DNA of 64,000 nt from Alkaliphilus peptidifermentans DSM 18978 (GCF_900101495.1 NZ_FMUS01000014.1:47395-111394), one strand, 5' to 3'. Numbered from the stretch's first letter, positions 28,744 to 37,800 are shown. Notes: generated from the sequence alone by a model not told the origin. Numbers and translations: made by a program.

Positions 28744-29562
28744 CTACTCATGTATATATAAATTTTTAACAAAAATATTTACTGATAATATGTTTAATGA
28801 TGTCATTTCTTCTATTTCATATCTAACCTGACTCTGAACTCCTTCAATTAAGGTTTTAATAGGATTCCCATAGACTGCCACAACCTCTATTTCAATTTCA
28901 ATACCTTCTGGGTAGGATTTAATATCAATATTACTTATTTTTTTTATTCCTATTGCTTTATTAGATACATAAAATATTAGCTCCCTTATTACTCTATCTG
29001 ATATTGTATATTTCCCCATATAACTAAAGGTTGGTCTAACTACAGATTTTTCATGAAGCTCCTGCACCTCACCTATCCCAAGCTTACGTAGGACCTTCAA
29101 TGGATTCAAAAAATAACCTGAAAAATCCTTCTTTATTTCAAAGGTAGGAACAGGGATAACATGCTTACCTTCCCGGGTTCTATATCTTCTAGCTATTTTT
29201 ATTTCATCATTAGAAATATAATCTTCAATATATACCTTTTCAGTAATATCTCCTAAATCTAAGGTTCTTACTATTGATTCAACCATTTTATCTGAAGTTC
29301 CAAGAATAAGTATACCTTCGGGGTTTTCTCTATTAATAATGTTTTTTATTTCATCCCTATGGGAGGGATTAATGAATAAAGCCCTCTTGACAGCTGCCAT
29401 CTTTGAACGCTCTCTTTTAGCAGACGTACCACCTAATACTTTATTCCCTTTTATTAATAACCCATCATCAATAATATATTCAATGATTTTTTCTCTAGCT
29501 AAAGATATTGCATGATAGCTTTTACCCGTCCCACTAGACCCTACCAAAACAATTATTCTCAT
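28744..29562 (-). CDS. P-loop protein with C-terminal Asp23/Gls24-like domain
   Basis: 272 aa. The N-terminus has a Walker A loop (VGSSGTGKS, residues 7-15) and a domain of about 150 residues with the segments AAVKRALFINPSHRDEI and GILILGTSDKMV. After a linker the C-terminal part (TFSYMGKYTISDRVIRELIF, then SNIDIKSYPEGIEIEIEVVA) resembles Asp23/Gls24 envelope-stress proteins. ATG 29562 follows GGGAGGT; the reading 15 nt further upstream lacks spacing. The function of this fusion is unknown. It is a single gene with its own transcript. Confidence 0.75.
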   Translation of the reverse strand: MRIIVLVGSSGTGKSYHAISLAREKIIEYIIDDGLLIKGNKVLGGTSAKRERSKMAAVKRALFINPSHRDEIKNIINRENPEGILILGTSDKMVESIVRTLDLGDITEKVYIEDYISNDEIKIARRYRTREGKHVIPVPTFEIKKDFSGYFLNPLKVLRKLGIGEVQELHEKSVVRPTFSYMGKYTISDRVIRELIFYVSNKAIGIKKISNIDIKSYPEGIEIEIEVVAVYGNPIKTLIEGVQSQVRYEIEEMTSLNILSVNIFVKNLYIHE

Positions 29563-29685
29563 TCGGTAACCTCCCACATTTTATAAATCTATTTTATCAT
29601 AGTATGCACAAAATCAAAAACTCAATTAATATACAATGATAATCATTATATATTGGTGTTTTTTTCTAAAAAAGCATACATTTCA

Positions 29686-29715
29686 TTGTTTCCTTTTTAT
29701 TAATGTTGGTATAAT
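29686..29715 (+). promoter_or_regulatory. sigma-A promoter of ferredoxin
   Basis: TTGTTT-N18-TATAAT with an extended -10 (TGGTATAAT), about 45 nt before the ferredoxin start. Confidence 0.6.
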
Positions 29716-29758
29716 ACTTTTGTACACATTTTAACTATATTTCAAAGGAGGAATACAT

Positions 29759-29932
29759 ATGGCCTATGTAATTAAAGATTCTTGTATCAGTTGCGGAGCC
29801 TGTGAGCCTGAGTGTCCAGTTGATGTAATATCTGCAGGAGATAGCATTTATGTAATCGATGCTGATGGATGTATCGATTGTGGAGCCTGTGCAAACGTAT
29901 GTCCTGTTGATGCACCAGTTCCAGCAGAATAA
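29759..29932 (+). CDS. 2[4Fe-4S] ferredoxin
   Basis: 57 aa with two complete CxxCxxCxxxCP cluster motifs: CISCGACEPECP (from residue 9) and CIDCGACANVCP (from residue 38). This is the small low-potential electron carrier of clostridia. The ATG follows AAAGGAGG with 7-nt spacing. It has its own promoter and terminator, so it is a monocistronic gene. Confidence 0.97.
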   Translation: MAYVIKDSCISCGACEPECPVDVISAGDSIYVIDADGCIDCGACANVCPVDAPVPAE

Positions 29933-29949
29933 AAGATTCAAGTTAACAA

Positions 29950-29975
29950 GGGGTAGAATTTCTACCCTCTTTTTA
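29950..29975 (+). terminator. intrinsic terminator of ferredoxin
   Basis: GGGTAGA and TCTACCC arms followed by CTCTTTTTAAT, 18 nt after the stop. Confidence 0.9.
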
Positions 29976-30025
29976 ATTCATAGGATTATACATAGCTTAT
30001 TATAATATAACAGGAGGATATACTG

Positions 30026-30754
30026 ATGCGTTTAATAAATAATCACAAAAAATTTTTTTTAATATTATGCTTATCACTATTTATTTTAACAGCTTGTCAA
30101 CAAAATAAAACAGAAGGCGTCAATAATGAGGATTTATTGTCAGCTTCAATAGAAGTAATGAAAAATGTTGATAGCTATGTTGCCGACACTCGTGTTGGCC
30201 TAGTGGATCAGGAAGGGGTTTTAACTGATCAGCTTATGGCTACAATAACCTATCACAATAGTCCCTTTAGCTATTCTAATCTACAAGAAATGCAAGCTTC
30301 TTCAAATGATGCTGGTATTGTAGATGACCTACAGCTATATTTACTTGTTAAAGATGATGTTGCCTATATCTATAACTCAATTACAGGTATTTGGCTGGAT
30401 GACGAAGACGACAAGTTAATTGGAAGTATTAAGGAACTATCGAATATTTTTGGCAGCTTCGAATCAAACTACTTCATTGATCTTGAAAATGTTGAAACCA
30501 AAGATAATAGGGTGACCATAAGAGGTAATACTAATAGTTCTGCATTTCTTCATAACTTAATGCAGGCTATAGATGCTGAGGCTACAGGAGCCTTTGAAAC
30601 GGTAATTGATGAAAACACTAATTTTATGGAGTCATTTCACTACACAGTTGACATTGAATCTGAAGGTAAGATGACAAAGCATCAAATTGACATTAGTTTA
30701 AAAAGCATTAATAATGCTCCTGAAATTGAAATACCAGAATCAGCCTTATACTAG
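30026..30754 (+). CDS. lipoprotein of unknown function
   Basis: 242 aa beginning with a signal peptide (KKFFLILCLSLFILTAC) whose lipobox LTAC predicts lipid anchoring at Cys24. The mature part contains ASIEVMKNVDSYVADTRVGL and a series of beta-strand-like segments, similar in plan to DUF6612/LolA-like lipoproteins. It is probably on the outer face of the cytoplasmic membrane. Start follows AGGAGG. It converges on a MarR gene. Confidence 0.75.
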   Translation: MRLINNHKKFFLILCLSLFILTACQQNKTEGVNNEDLLSASIEVMKNVDSYVADTRVGLVDQEGVLTDQLMATITYHNSPFSYSNLQEMQASSNDAGIVDDLQLYLLVKDDVAYIYNSITGIWLDDEDDKLIGSIKELSNIFGSFESNYFIDLENVETKDNRVTIRGNTNSSAFLHNLMQAIDAEATGAFETVIDENTNFMESFHYTVDIESEGKMTKHQIDISLKSINNAPEIEIPESALY

Positions 30755-30762
30755 ACATGTAC

Positions 30763-30797
30763 AAAACCGCCAGTATTTATTTACTGTCGGTTTTTTT
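30763..30797. terminator. bidirectional terminator between lipoprotein and marR
   Basis: AAAACCGCCAGTA and TACTGTCGGTTTT pair with one mismatch and are followed by T-runs. It overlaps the end of the marR gene. Confidence 0.85.
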
Positions 30798-31220
30798 ACT
30801 TAGCATATCTATTTTAACTAGAAATTTTAAAATAGCTTTTTCCTCGTTAAAGGTAAAATCATTTAAAAGAGAAAATAATATCTCCTTTTCTACACTGATT
30901 ACTTGTTCAAATGTTATTTTACCTCTTTCTGTTAGTTGCAATATTTGTACTCTTTTATCGTCTTCCGATTTTTTCTTAGTTAGGTATTTACTAAAATACA
31001 AACGATTAATGGCTGTATTCATTGTATTTCTATCAATGTCAAGCTCCTCAATTATTTCATACATCTTCTTTTCCTGTTGGTCTCCTAATAATTTAAGTAT
31101 AAATAATTCTAAAAAAGAGAAGGTATCTCCATTATATTTAATACCCTTTTTATCTAAAACCATAGTGCTTAATACTAATTTTTCAACATATTCATGAATC
31201 TGTAAATAATAATTACGCAT
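30777..31220 (-). CDS. MarR-family winged-helix regulator
   Basis: 147 aa. The fold is recognised from FSFLELFILKLLGDQQEKKM, the recognition helix IDRNTMNTAINRLYFSKYLT, and the wing KKKSEDDKRVQILQLTERGK. It is a dimeric DNA-binding protein, ligand unknown. It lies 31 nt after rex on the same strand and may be co-transcribed with it. Its target is not identifiable from the window. Confidence 0.85.
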   Translation of the reverse strand: MRNYYLQIHEYVEKLVLSTMVLDKKGIKYNGDTFSFLELFILKLLGDQQEKKMYEIIEELDIDRNTMNTAINRLYFSKYLTKKKSEDDKRVQILQLTERGKITFEQVISVEKEILFSLLNDFTFNEEKAILKFLVKIDMLSKKTDSK

Positions 31221-31251
31221 ATTATCACCTTTTAACTATTCAATCTACCTA

Positions 31252-31899
31252 TTACTTATTTAGGTATTCCTTTTCATTTAATAAATAAGATAGAATAAAT
31301 AAACTTTCACTTAAATGTACATTTTCTACAGTTACATTACCTGGCACTTTAATATCTATTGGTGCAAAGTTCCAAATACCGCTTACATTTGCTCGGGTTA
31401 GTTTATCAGCAATATCCTGTGCTACTTCCTTTGGTGTACAAATAATGCCAATTTCAACGTTATTCTTAATGACATATTCCTCAAGAGCGTCGACATCAAA
31501 AATATCAATATCTCTTATTTTCATACCTATAAGTTTGGGGTTTACATCAAAAAGACCTAGAAGCTTGAATCCATATTTCATAAAGCTAGGATAATTTGCA
31601 ATAGCCTGCCCCAGGTTACCAGCTCCAATAATTACGGTTGTATAGCTTTTATGAAGTCCTAGGATTTTGCTAATTTCATTGTATAATTCTTCTACATTAT
31701 ATCCATAGCCCTGCTGTCCGAACCCTCCAAAGCAATTTAAATCCTGTCTAATTTGTGAGGCTGTAAATCCAATCATTCGACTTAATTCTCTAGATGATAT
31801 TCTGTAAATCTCTTTATCCAATAAGTCCTTTAAATATCGATGGTACTTAGGTAATCTCCTTATTACCGCCATTGACACATCAGCATAATCTCTATTCAT
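31252..31899 (-). CDS. rex: Redox-sensing transcriptional repressor Rex
   Basis: 215 aa. The N-terminal winged helix is AVIRRLPKYHRYLKDL and ISSRELSRMIGFTASQIRQD, with the family segment FGGFGQQGYGYNVEEL. The C-terminal Rossmann domain has VIIGAGNLGQAIANY for NAD(H). Rex represses anaerobic and NADH-consuming pathways until NADH is high. A matching operator lies before gdhA in this window. In B. subtilis rex also neighbours ydiF and tsaD, and that neighbourhood is conserved here. Start follows GGAGGGCAATATT. Confidence 0.97.
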   Translation of the reverse strand: MNRDYADVSMAVIRRLPKYHRYLKDLLDKEIYRISSRELSRMIGFTASQIRQDLNCFGGFGQQGYGYNVEELYNEISKILGLHKSYTTVIIGAGNLGQAIANYPSFMKYGFKLLGLFDVNPKLIGMKIRDIDIFDVDALEEYVIKNNVEIGIICTPKEVAQDIADKLTRANVSGIWNFAPIDIKVPGNVTVENVHLSESLFILSYLLNEKEYLNK

Positions 31900-31919
31900 A
31901 ATATTGCCCTCCTATCATG

Positions 31920-32334
31920 TTAATAATATTGAAAATTCAGTTTATTGATCATATAAAAAATAGGGTGTTTTTATTTTTATAGGTTTAGCATGACCCTATT
32001 AACAGGTAGCTTATTCTAATTTTTATGCAAGCACTCAACTTTTTTCCTGCATAGGATAGCTACTATTATAGCAATCTGGTAGCCAAATGTCAATTTTTAC
32101 ATATTAAAAATATCATTTTTTTTAGACTATTTTATTTATGTTAAGAAATAATCTTCCTCTAAATACTCTTATTTTAAATTATAATTAACTAAAAATCAAT
32201 ACAAATTAGAATATTAGCACTTATTTATTTATATAAACATTACATTATATGTGATTTGTTAATTAGTACCCCTTTATTCATACAGTTATTTTTGTTAAAA
32301 TGTTTATAGTAAGAAGGCCTTAGGAGGAATACTT
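31920..32334. other. divergent rex / ABC-F intergenic region
   Basis: AT-rich. It contains 8-bp inverted arms AATAGGGT (31959-31966) and ACCCTATT (31993-32000). Promoters for both genes should lie here, but none is clear. No gene is supported. Confidence 0.5.
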
Positions 32335-34260
32335 ATGATTATCTTATCCTGTAACAATATATCCAAATCCTATGGTATTGACACTATTCTTAAGGATTTA
32401 ACCTTTAGTATTCAAAAAGGTGATAGAGTAGGCTTAATTGGCGTTAATGGCGCAGGTAAATCTACTCTACTGAAAATATTGACAAAGCAAATATCCTATG
32501 ACAATGGAGATTTATTCATAGCTAAATCAACTACTATTGGCTACCTTGAACAAAGCTCAATATTTGCTGAAGACAAAACTGTTTTTGAAGAAGCCCTTTC
32601 AATATATCAATTCCTTATAAATATAGAGAAAGCTCTAAGGGAGAAAGAATTAGAAATAGCTTCTCTAAACCATGAGAATAGTTCAGATACACTTATGGAA
32701 GATTTAATGAACGAATACGCTTTATTAACTGAGGATTTCGAGAAAAATAATGGTTACGGTTATCAAAGTGAAGTAAAGGGAGTTTTAAAAGGTCTTGGTT
32801 TTTGCGATGATGATTTTGATAAACCAGTTACCCATTTGAGTGGTGGAGAAAAAACAAGATTATCTCTAGTAAAGCTGCTTCTATCTAAGCCTGATATACT
32901 TCTTTTAGACGAGCCTACAAATCATCTTGATATACAAGCTGTTGAATGGCTAGAGGGCTTTCTAAAGGATTATGCAGGTACAGTATTGATGATTTCCCAT
33001 GACCGCTTCTTTTTAGATCAGTTAGTTACAAATATATTTGAAATAGAAAATCATTCAATTTCCTGTTATAAGGGCAATTATTCTACCTTCATGGAGAAAA
33101 AGCGAGCTGATATTGAGCAACAGCTTAGAGCATACCAAAACCAGCAGCAGGAAATTAGTAAGCAAAAGGATATAATACGCAGATTACGACAGCATGGAAC
33201 GGAAAAGCTAATGAATCGTGCTAAAAGTAGAGAAAAGCAATTGGATAAAATTGACCAAGTAGAATTACCTCAGCAATATAAAAAGAAGGCAGGTATACAT
33301 TTTACATCTCAAGTAAAAAGTGGAGAGAATGTTCTTTTAGTTAAAGAATTATGTAAATCCTTTGATGAGGATAAACTTTTTGATAACGCTTCTTTTCAAA
33401 TATATCGCGGTGAAAAAGTGGCTCTAATTGGACCTAATGGAATCGGTAAGTCAACTCTCTTTAGAATACTTCTCAATGAAGTTTCTGCAAGTGGTGGAGA
33501 ATTTCAGTTGGGGCATCGTGTAGATATTGGGTATTATGATCAAGAACAACAGAATCTTAACTCAAATAAAACACTAATTAATGAAATATGGGATGAGCAC
33601 ACTGGTAAGACCGAAACTGAAATCAGAACATTATTAGGAAGATTTCTATTTCATGGAGATGATGTTTTTAGGCCAATCTCTACCCTAAGTGGTGGCGAAA
33701 AAGCTAGAGTTTCACTTTTGAAGCTTATAATGTCTAAGGCAAACTTTTTGCTTTTGGATGAGCCTACTAATCATCTTGATATTCATTCTAAGGAAGTTTT
33801 GGAGGATGCTCTTTGCAGCTATGATGGTACTATATTAGTTATATCACATGATCGTTATTTCCTAAACCGTGTATCAACAAAGATTATTGAGTTAACATCA
33901 AATGGCACAGAGGAGTATCTAGGCAACTATGACTATTATCTATATAAAAAGAAGGAAAAGCTAGAGGAATCCTCAATCAATACTATAGAGGAAAAAACTA
34001 AAACGCAATTGAAGGAAGAACGCCGAAAAGAAAAGGAAGAATCAAATCGTTTAAGAGATATAAAGAAAAACCTAGAAAAACTAGAAGCTAGTATTATTGA
34101 AATGGAAGAAAGATTGTCAAATTTAGAAGCCTTGATGTGTCAAGAGGAGATCTATTCTGATCCTGAGAAAAGCAAGGAAATCAACCTGGAAACAATAGCA
34201 TTAAAGGAAAAACTGCAAATTTTTTATGATGAATGGGAATCTAGTATTGACATTTCTTAG
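32335..34260 (+). CDS. ABC-F family ATPase, YdiF-like
   Basis: 641 aa with two ATPase modules and no membrane part. Module 1 has GVNGAGKST, LSGGEKTRLSL and LLLDEPTNHLD; module 2 has GPNGIGKST, LSGGEKARVSL and LLLDEPTNHLD. The linker between modules is helical and the last 80 residues are a coiled coil (Glu/Lys rich). ABC-F proteins act on ribosomes. The length and neighbourhood (rex, tsaD) match B. subtilis YdiF rather than an antibiotic-resistance member. Start follows TAGGAGG. Confidence 0.93.
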   Translation: MIILSCNNISKSYGIDTILKDLTFSIQKGDRVGLIGVNGAGKSTLLKILTKQISYDNGDLFIAKSTTIGYLEQSSIFAEDKTVFEEALSIYQFLINIEKALREKELEIASLNHENSSDTLMEDLMNEYALLTEDFEKNNGYGYQSEVKGVLKGLGFCDDDFDKPVTHLSGGEKTRLSLVKLLLSKPDILLLDEPTNHLDIQAVEWLEGFLKDYAGTVLMISHDRFFLDQLVTNIFEIENHSISCYKGNYSTFMEKKRADIEQQLRAYQNQQQEISKQKDIIRRLRQHGTEKLMNRAKSREKQLDKIDQVELPQQYKKKAGIHFTSQVKSGENVLLVKELCKSFDEDKLFDNASFQIYRGEKVALIGPNGIGKSTLFRILLNEVSASGGEFQLGHRVDIGYYDQEQQNLNSNKTLINEIWDEHTGKTETEIRTLLGRFLFHGDDVFRPISTLSGGEKARVSLLKLIMSKANFLLLDEPTNHLDIHSKEVLEDALCSYDGTILVISHDRYFLNRVSTKIIELTSNGTEEYLGNYDYYLYKKKEKLEESSINTIEEKTKTQLKEERRKEKEESNRLRDIKKNLEKLEASIIEMEERLSNLEALMCQEEIYSDPEKSKEINLETIALKEKLQIFYDEWESSIDIS

Positions 34261-34275
34261 TAAACCTAGTAAACT
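34247..34275 (+). promoter_or_regulatory. sigma-A promoter of bioY
   Basis: TTGACA-N17-TAAACT, with the -35 inside the end of the ABC-F gene. The predicted start of transcription, around 34282, falls in the BirA operator. Confidence 0.65.
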
Positions 34276-34278
34276 AAT

Positions 34279-34311
34279 TCTGTTAACCATTTTATTATTT
34301 AGGTTAACAGA
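34279..34311 (+). promoter_or_regulatory. BirA operator of bioY
   Basis: TCTGTTAACC-N13-GGTTAACAGA, perfect arms that match the Firmicutes BirA type. It covers the expected transcription start and abuts the ribosome site, so biotinyl-BirA would block transcription. Confidence 0.8.
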
Positions 34312-34325
34312 AGGAGGGCTTTAAT

Positions 34326-34871
34326 ATGAATACTAAAAATATGATACTTGTTTCTTTTTTTGCTACCATTACTGCTATTTGCTCGCAAATTGCTATTCCA
34401 TTGCCTACACCTGTCCCTTTTACATTGCAAATATTTGCTGTATGCCTATCGGGTGCTGTATTAGGTAGTAAACTAGGAGGAATGTCACAGCTGGTATATC
34501 TATTATTAGGCGCTATGGGACTTCCTGTTTTCGCTAATATGTATGGTGGTTTATCGGTTTTAGTTGGACCAACTGGTGGCTTTTTACTTGCCTTTCCACT
34601 GGCTGCAGCATTAATTGGATTCATGCAGGAGAGAAGGCAAGGTCTTCTAACCTCCTTTTCCTCTATGATTCTGGCACTTGCAATTATTTACACCTTAGGG
34701 GTAATCCAGCTAAAGCTTGTGGCTTCTCTAAGCTGGCAGTTGGCATTTGCATATGGTGCTGCACCTTTTTTACTCCTTGATATAGTTAAGGTAGGTATAG
34801 CAGCTTTAGTTGGCAAATCCATCAACATAGCTCTACTTAAAAATAATTTACAGCCCTATAATAGTAAATGA
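34326..34871 (+). CDS. bioY: biotin ECF transporter S component BioY
   Basis: 181 aa, about six transmembrane helices. Family markers include VSFFATITAICSQIAIPLP near the N-terminus, TLQIFAVCLSGAVLGSKLGG and LVYLLLGAMGLPVFA, and GPTGGFLLAFPLAA. It binds biotin and works with a shared EcfAAT module located elsewhere. The ATG follows AAGGAGGG. Control by BirA is indicated by the operator and promoter just upstream. Confidence 0.96.
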   Translation: MNTKNMILVSFFATITAICSQIAIPLPTPVPFTLQIFAVCLSGAVLGSKLGGMSQLVYLLLGAMGLPVFANMYGGLSVLVGPTGGFLLAFPLAAALIGFMQERRQGLLTSFSSMILALAIIYTLGVIQLKLVASLSWQLAFAYGAAPFLLLDIVKVGIAALVGKSINIALLKNNLQPYNSK

Positions 34872-34900
34872 AAACAGTTTACAGCTCTATAATAGCAAAT
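34847..34900 (+). repeat. tandem duplication at the bioY 3' end
   Basis: 23-bp units at 34847-34869 and 34878-34900 match at 21 of 23 bases, 31 bp apart. The first includes the last codons of bioY. Confidence 0.85.
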
Positions 34901-34945
34901 TAATAATGCTGCTCCAGCCTTTGCTGGTGCAGCATTATTAATTTT
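34901..34945. terminator. strong bidirectional terminator after bioY
   Basis: AATAATGCTGC and CCAGC pair with GCTGG and GCAGCATTATT around CTTT, with T-rich flanks. It serves bioY and the convergent lipoprotein gene. Confidence 0.92.
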
Positions 34946-34956
34946 AAGCATTTCAA

Positions 34957-35694
34957 TCAGTCAAACCAATTATATTGTAACACTATTTCTTCAACATTCG
35001 AATCCATAGAAATTTTTCCATTAACTCTTGTGTAATTATTCTTATCTGTATCGAAAATAAGCACTATGTATTCTTCGGGTATATACCATCCAATTAATAT
35101 ATCATCAGAATGGCGACTTATCATTTTATCATATAAATCATCATATATGCCAAAAACCTCTGTTGCATTATCTCCCACCTTCGCTCCCATCTCAGTCTCA
35201 AATGCAGAGGAGGAAAGAACTATTTTAAGCACACTTTTCGATTTAACACCAAAGGAAACAGTTATTCCTTCTTTATATGTCCATTCAATTAAATCTTCTC
35301 CTATGTAGTCGGCATCATCATGTATTATTGTTTCATCGAATCCCAAGCCTAGTATCTCTACCACCCTTGACATTGAATCGCCTAAATGAATTCCTCCAAG
35401 AGCAATTTTTGATGATTGCCTCAATCGGATTTCATCCTCATTTTCTATATCAGCCTCACTATTTACTTCATTTATGCCTTCTTCACCATCTTCTTTATCA
35501 GTCTTATTCTCCTCATCTACTACCAAATCAATATCTGTATTTTCATCCTGGTTTATTTCTTCATTAACTATTTCTTTACTATCCGATTCTTCATATGTAG
35601 GCCTACTATTATCAGTACAACCTATCGCCAGGACTATAAACAAAAAGATTAGCAACCCCATTAAATGATTTTTGACTGAATATTTTTTTCCCAT
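34957..35694 (-). CDS. acidic-linker lipoprotein, unknown function
   Basis: 245 aa. The signal peptide ends in lipobox AIGC near residue 26. Residues 30-90 are a disordered linker rich in Asp and Glu. The C-terminal 150 residues start at SKIALGGIHLGDSMSRVVEI and include tandem strands resembling BLIP/SmpA-like folds. It is probably surface exposed and spaced from the membrane by the linker. No operon partner is evident. Confidence 0.7.
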   Translation of the reverse strand: MGKKYSVKNHLMGLLIFLFIVLAIGCTDNSRPTYEESDSKEIVNEEINQDENTDIDLVVDEENKTDKEDGEEGINEVNSEADIENEDEIRLRQSSKIALGGIHLGDSMSRVVEILGLGFDETIIHDDADYIGEDLIEWTYKEGITVSFGVKSKSVLKIVLSSSAFETEMGAKVGDNATEVFGIYDDLYDKMISRHSDDILIGWYIPEEYIVLIFDTDKNNYTRVNGKISMDSNVEEIVLQYNWFD

Positions 35695-35941
35695 TTTATT
35701 CTCCTTTTTATAGTATAAATTTTCATTGTTCCCGTTTATAGTAATATTTTTATAAAGGTCATATATTATAAATTAATATTACCATATATTGGTGTGTAAT
35801 ACCATTAAAAAGTTAGACTAGACAATAATTTATTCTATAATAATACATTTTTCTCAGTATAGCGACGATTACATTTATTATGTTAACTCGATTTATGTAG
35901 AATTTCATATATATTTGTTGCATATTATTTCAATGAAATTT

Positions 35942-36070
35942 TTATCCACATTTGTCCACACAATATCCACAGATTCCACATAGTTATCCACATTTAATAG
36001 ACTTCTTATTAAATAAGCAACCATTTTCTCCACAATATCCACAGTTTTCAATTATTAAATCTGTGGATAT
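35942..36070. promoter_or_regulatory. DnaA-box cluster
   Basis: TTATCCACA occurs exactly at 35942-35950 and 35984-35992. One-mismatch boxes are at 35952-35960, 35963-35971, 36026-36034, 36035-36043 and (reverse) 36062-36070, and a weak one is at 35972-35980. No dnaA, dnaN or AT-rich unwinding gene context is present, so it is not oriC. It lies between a lipoprotein gene and the tsaD group. The stretch 35695-35941 is AT-rich and empty. Confidence 0.88.
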
Positions 36071-36099
36071 AATATGTATAATTGACTGAATAAAAATAC

Positions 36100-36122
36100 C
36101 CCTCCATTAATTTAATGGAGGG
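36100..36122 (-). terminator. intrinsic terminator after the tsaD group
   Basis: CCCTCCATTAA and TTAATGGAGGG pair almost without a loop; on the minus strand the stem is followed by GTATTTTTATT. Confidence 0.75.
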
Positions 36123-36174
36123 ATTATTAATTTACATAATTATGTATTTATGATTATGTTTCTTTTAGTGCAAA

Positions 36175-36339
36175 TTATTTCTGATTAAGTATTTCTTTCA
36201 ACTCTTTTATAAACTCTTCATTTTCATTGTTCTTTTCTAATAGTGCATTAATAACCTCATGCATATTATCAATAATATTCAATAAATCCATTTTACTCAT
36301 GTCTCCATCGACCTTTTTCATCCAGGATAACATTTCCAT
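36175..36339 (-). CDS. 54-aa small acidic helical protein
   Basis: ATG 36339 follows a run of six G with 7-nt spacing. The peptide starts MEMLSWMKKVDGDMSKMDLL and ends in a Glu/Lys-rich helix; it is probably cytoplasmic. It lies 103 nt after tsaD on the same strand and before a terminator, so it may be the last gene of the tsaD transcript. No family is recognised. Confidence 0.6.
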   Translation of the reverse strand: MEMLSWMKKVDGDMSKMDLLNIIDNMHEVINALLEKNNENEEFIKELKEILNQK

Positions 36340-36442
36340 CTATATTCCCCCCATAGTGATATTTGTACATCTTGATTATATCATAGGGTTGTTGTGGATT
36401 TATACCGGCAATATAGTGTATCAATTTCAAAATTTCCCATTT

Positions 36443-37480
36443 TTAATATCGCTCTCCCAGTTTCAAATTTGGAATAGCATTTATATCTAAATGTGATTCT
36501 AAGCCTTTTATATAATCATAATACCCTACACAGCCAATCATAGCTGCATTATCAGTACATAGTTTTATTGAGGGATATTTAAAGGTAATATTTTCATTTT
36601 GACATCTCTTAATGAATAGTTCCCTTAGCCCACTGTTGGCAGCTACACCCCCAGCTAAGCAAACTGTTTTGATCCCCATTTCCTTTGCACAAGAAATAGT
36701 TTTTTCTGTTAAAACATCTATTACAGCTTCCTGAAAGCTTGCAGCTACATCTGCTATATCGATGGTTTCTTCCTTCATTCTCTTACTGTTCAAATAGTTG
36801 AGCACTGCCGATTTTAGGCCACTGAAGCTAAAATCATAGCTTCCCTCCTCTAAAAATGCTCGTGGAAAGTTTATTGCATTTTTATCTCCTTCCTTTGATA
36901 GACGATCGATTTCTGGTCCACCTGGATAATTTAATCCTAGTGCTCTTCCAACTTTATCAAAGGCTTCTCCTGCAGCATCATCTCTGGTTCTTCCCAATAC
37001 TTCATATGACCCATAATCCTTCATTAATACTAAATGTGTATGTCCTCCTGATACCACTAAGCAAATGAAGGGTGGTTTTAATGTAGGATCTTCAATAAAA
37101 TTAGCATATATATGTCCTTCTATATGATTTACTCCATTTAGCGGTATTCCGAGGGCAAAGGATATTGCCTTTGCTGCAGATAATCCAACTAGAAGCGCTC
37201 CTACTAAACCGGGACCATATGTGGCTGCCACATGGGTAATATCATCAAAGGTAACCTTGGCCTCCGACAAAGCTCTATCAATTACCTGGTTTATATTTTC
37301 TATATGCTTCCTTGAAGCCACCTCTGGAACAACACCACCGAATTTTTGATGCTGATCTATTTGTGACGCTATAATATTAGATAATATGTATCTACCGTTT
37401 TTTAAGATACTAACAGAAGTTTCGTCGCAGCTTGTTTCTATTGACAAAGTAATTATATCCCCCGACTGTATCACATTCAT
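36443..37480 (-). CDS. tsaD: tRNA threonylcarbamoyladenosine synthase subunit TsaD
   Basis: TsaD (Gcp) transfers the threonylcarbamoyl group to adenosine 37 of ANN-decoding tRNAs. 345 aa with ASKHA fold: [14 protein letters not shown] at the start, the metal-binding [10 protein letters not shown] near residue 112, and [12 protein letters not shown] near 134. Partners TsaB and TsaE are in the window at 48.7-49.8 kb; TsaC is not. It is an essential gene in many bacteria. Start follows GGAGAG. Confidence 0.97.
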   Translation of the reverse strand: MNVIQSGDIITLSIETSCDETSVSILKNGRYILSNIIASQIDQHQKFGGVVPEVASRKHIENINQVIDRALSEAKVTFDDITHVAATYGPGLVGALLVGLSAAKAISFALGIPLNGVNHIEGHIYANFIEDPTLKPPFICLVVSGGHTHLVLMKDYGSYEVLGRTRDDAAGEAFDKVGRALGLNYPGGPEIDRLSKEGDKNAINFPRAFLEEGSYDFSFSGLKSAVLNYLNSKRMKEETIDIADVAASFQEAVIDVLTEKTISCAKEMGIKTVCLAGGVAANSGLRELFIKRCQNENITFKYPSIKLCTDNAAMIGCVGYYDYIKGLESHLDINAIPNLKLGERY

Positions 37481-37619
37481 TGATTTAATCTCTCCTCTTT
37501 TGCTTTATGCTATTATTATAACATTATAGCCTTATATTAGGAATTTTTATAGGTCTTCTCTTTATTTTGAGGGCTATTTTTTGTATATGGGTAAATACTA
37601 TTACAAAGGAGTTGATCTA

Positions 37620-37784
37620 ATGGCAAAAAGACGAAATAATAGGAAAAGGCATGTAAGCTTTACAGAAAGACTAGGTACAGAGAATGTGATGCCGGATGGT
37701 ATGCTGGAGTCAGTAACCCCAACTACAATGGCAATATTATCGATGGCTAAGGACGCACCGGAACCCCCTGAAAAAAATAATTAA
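37620..37784 (+). CDS. 54-aa basic small protein
   Basis: ATG 37620 follows AAAGGAG. The first 12 residues are strongly basic (AKRRNNRKRHVSF), then VMPDGMLESVTPTTMAILSM and an acidic/proline end. No family is recognised; small basic proteins of this size can bind RNA or DNA. It is divergent from tsaD and followed by a clear terminator. An ATG 39 nt upstream has no ribosome site. Confidence 0.65.
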   Translation: MAKRRNNRKRHVSFTERLGTENVMPDGMLESVTPTTMAILSMAKDAPEPPEKNN

Positions 37785-37800
37785 TAAAATATAGGTAGCA

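Noticed and set aside
32025..32054. Nine-residue leader ORF upstream of the ABC-F gene
   Set aside because: Ribosome site poor and 280 nt from the gene; the ABC-F is YdiF-like, not a known attenuated resistance type.
35942..36070. Origin of replication
   Set aside because: DnaA boxes are present but there is no dnaA, dnaN, rpmH or AT-rich unwinding element next to them.
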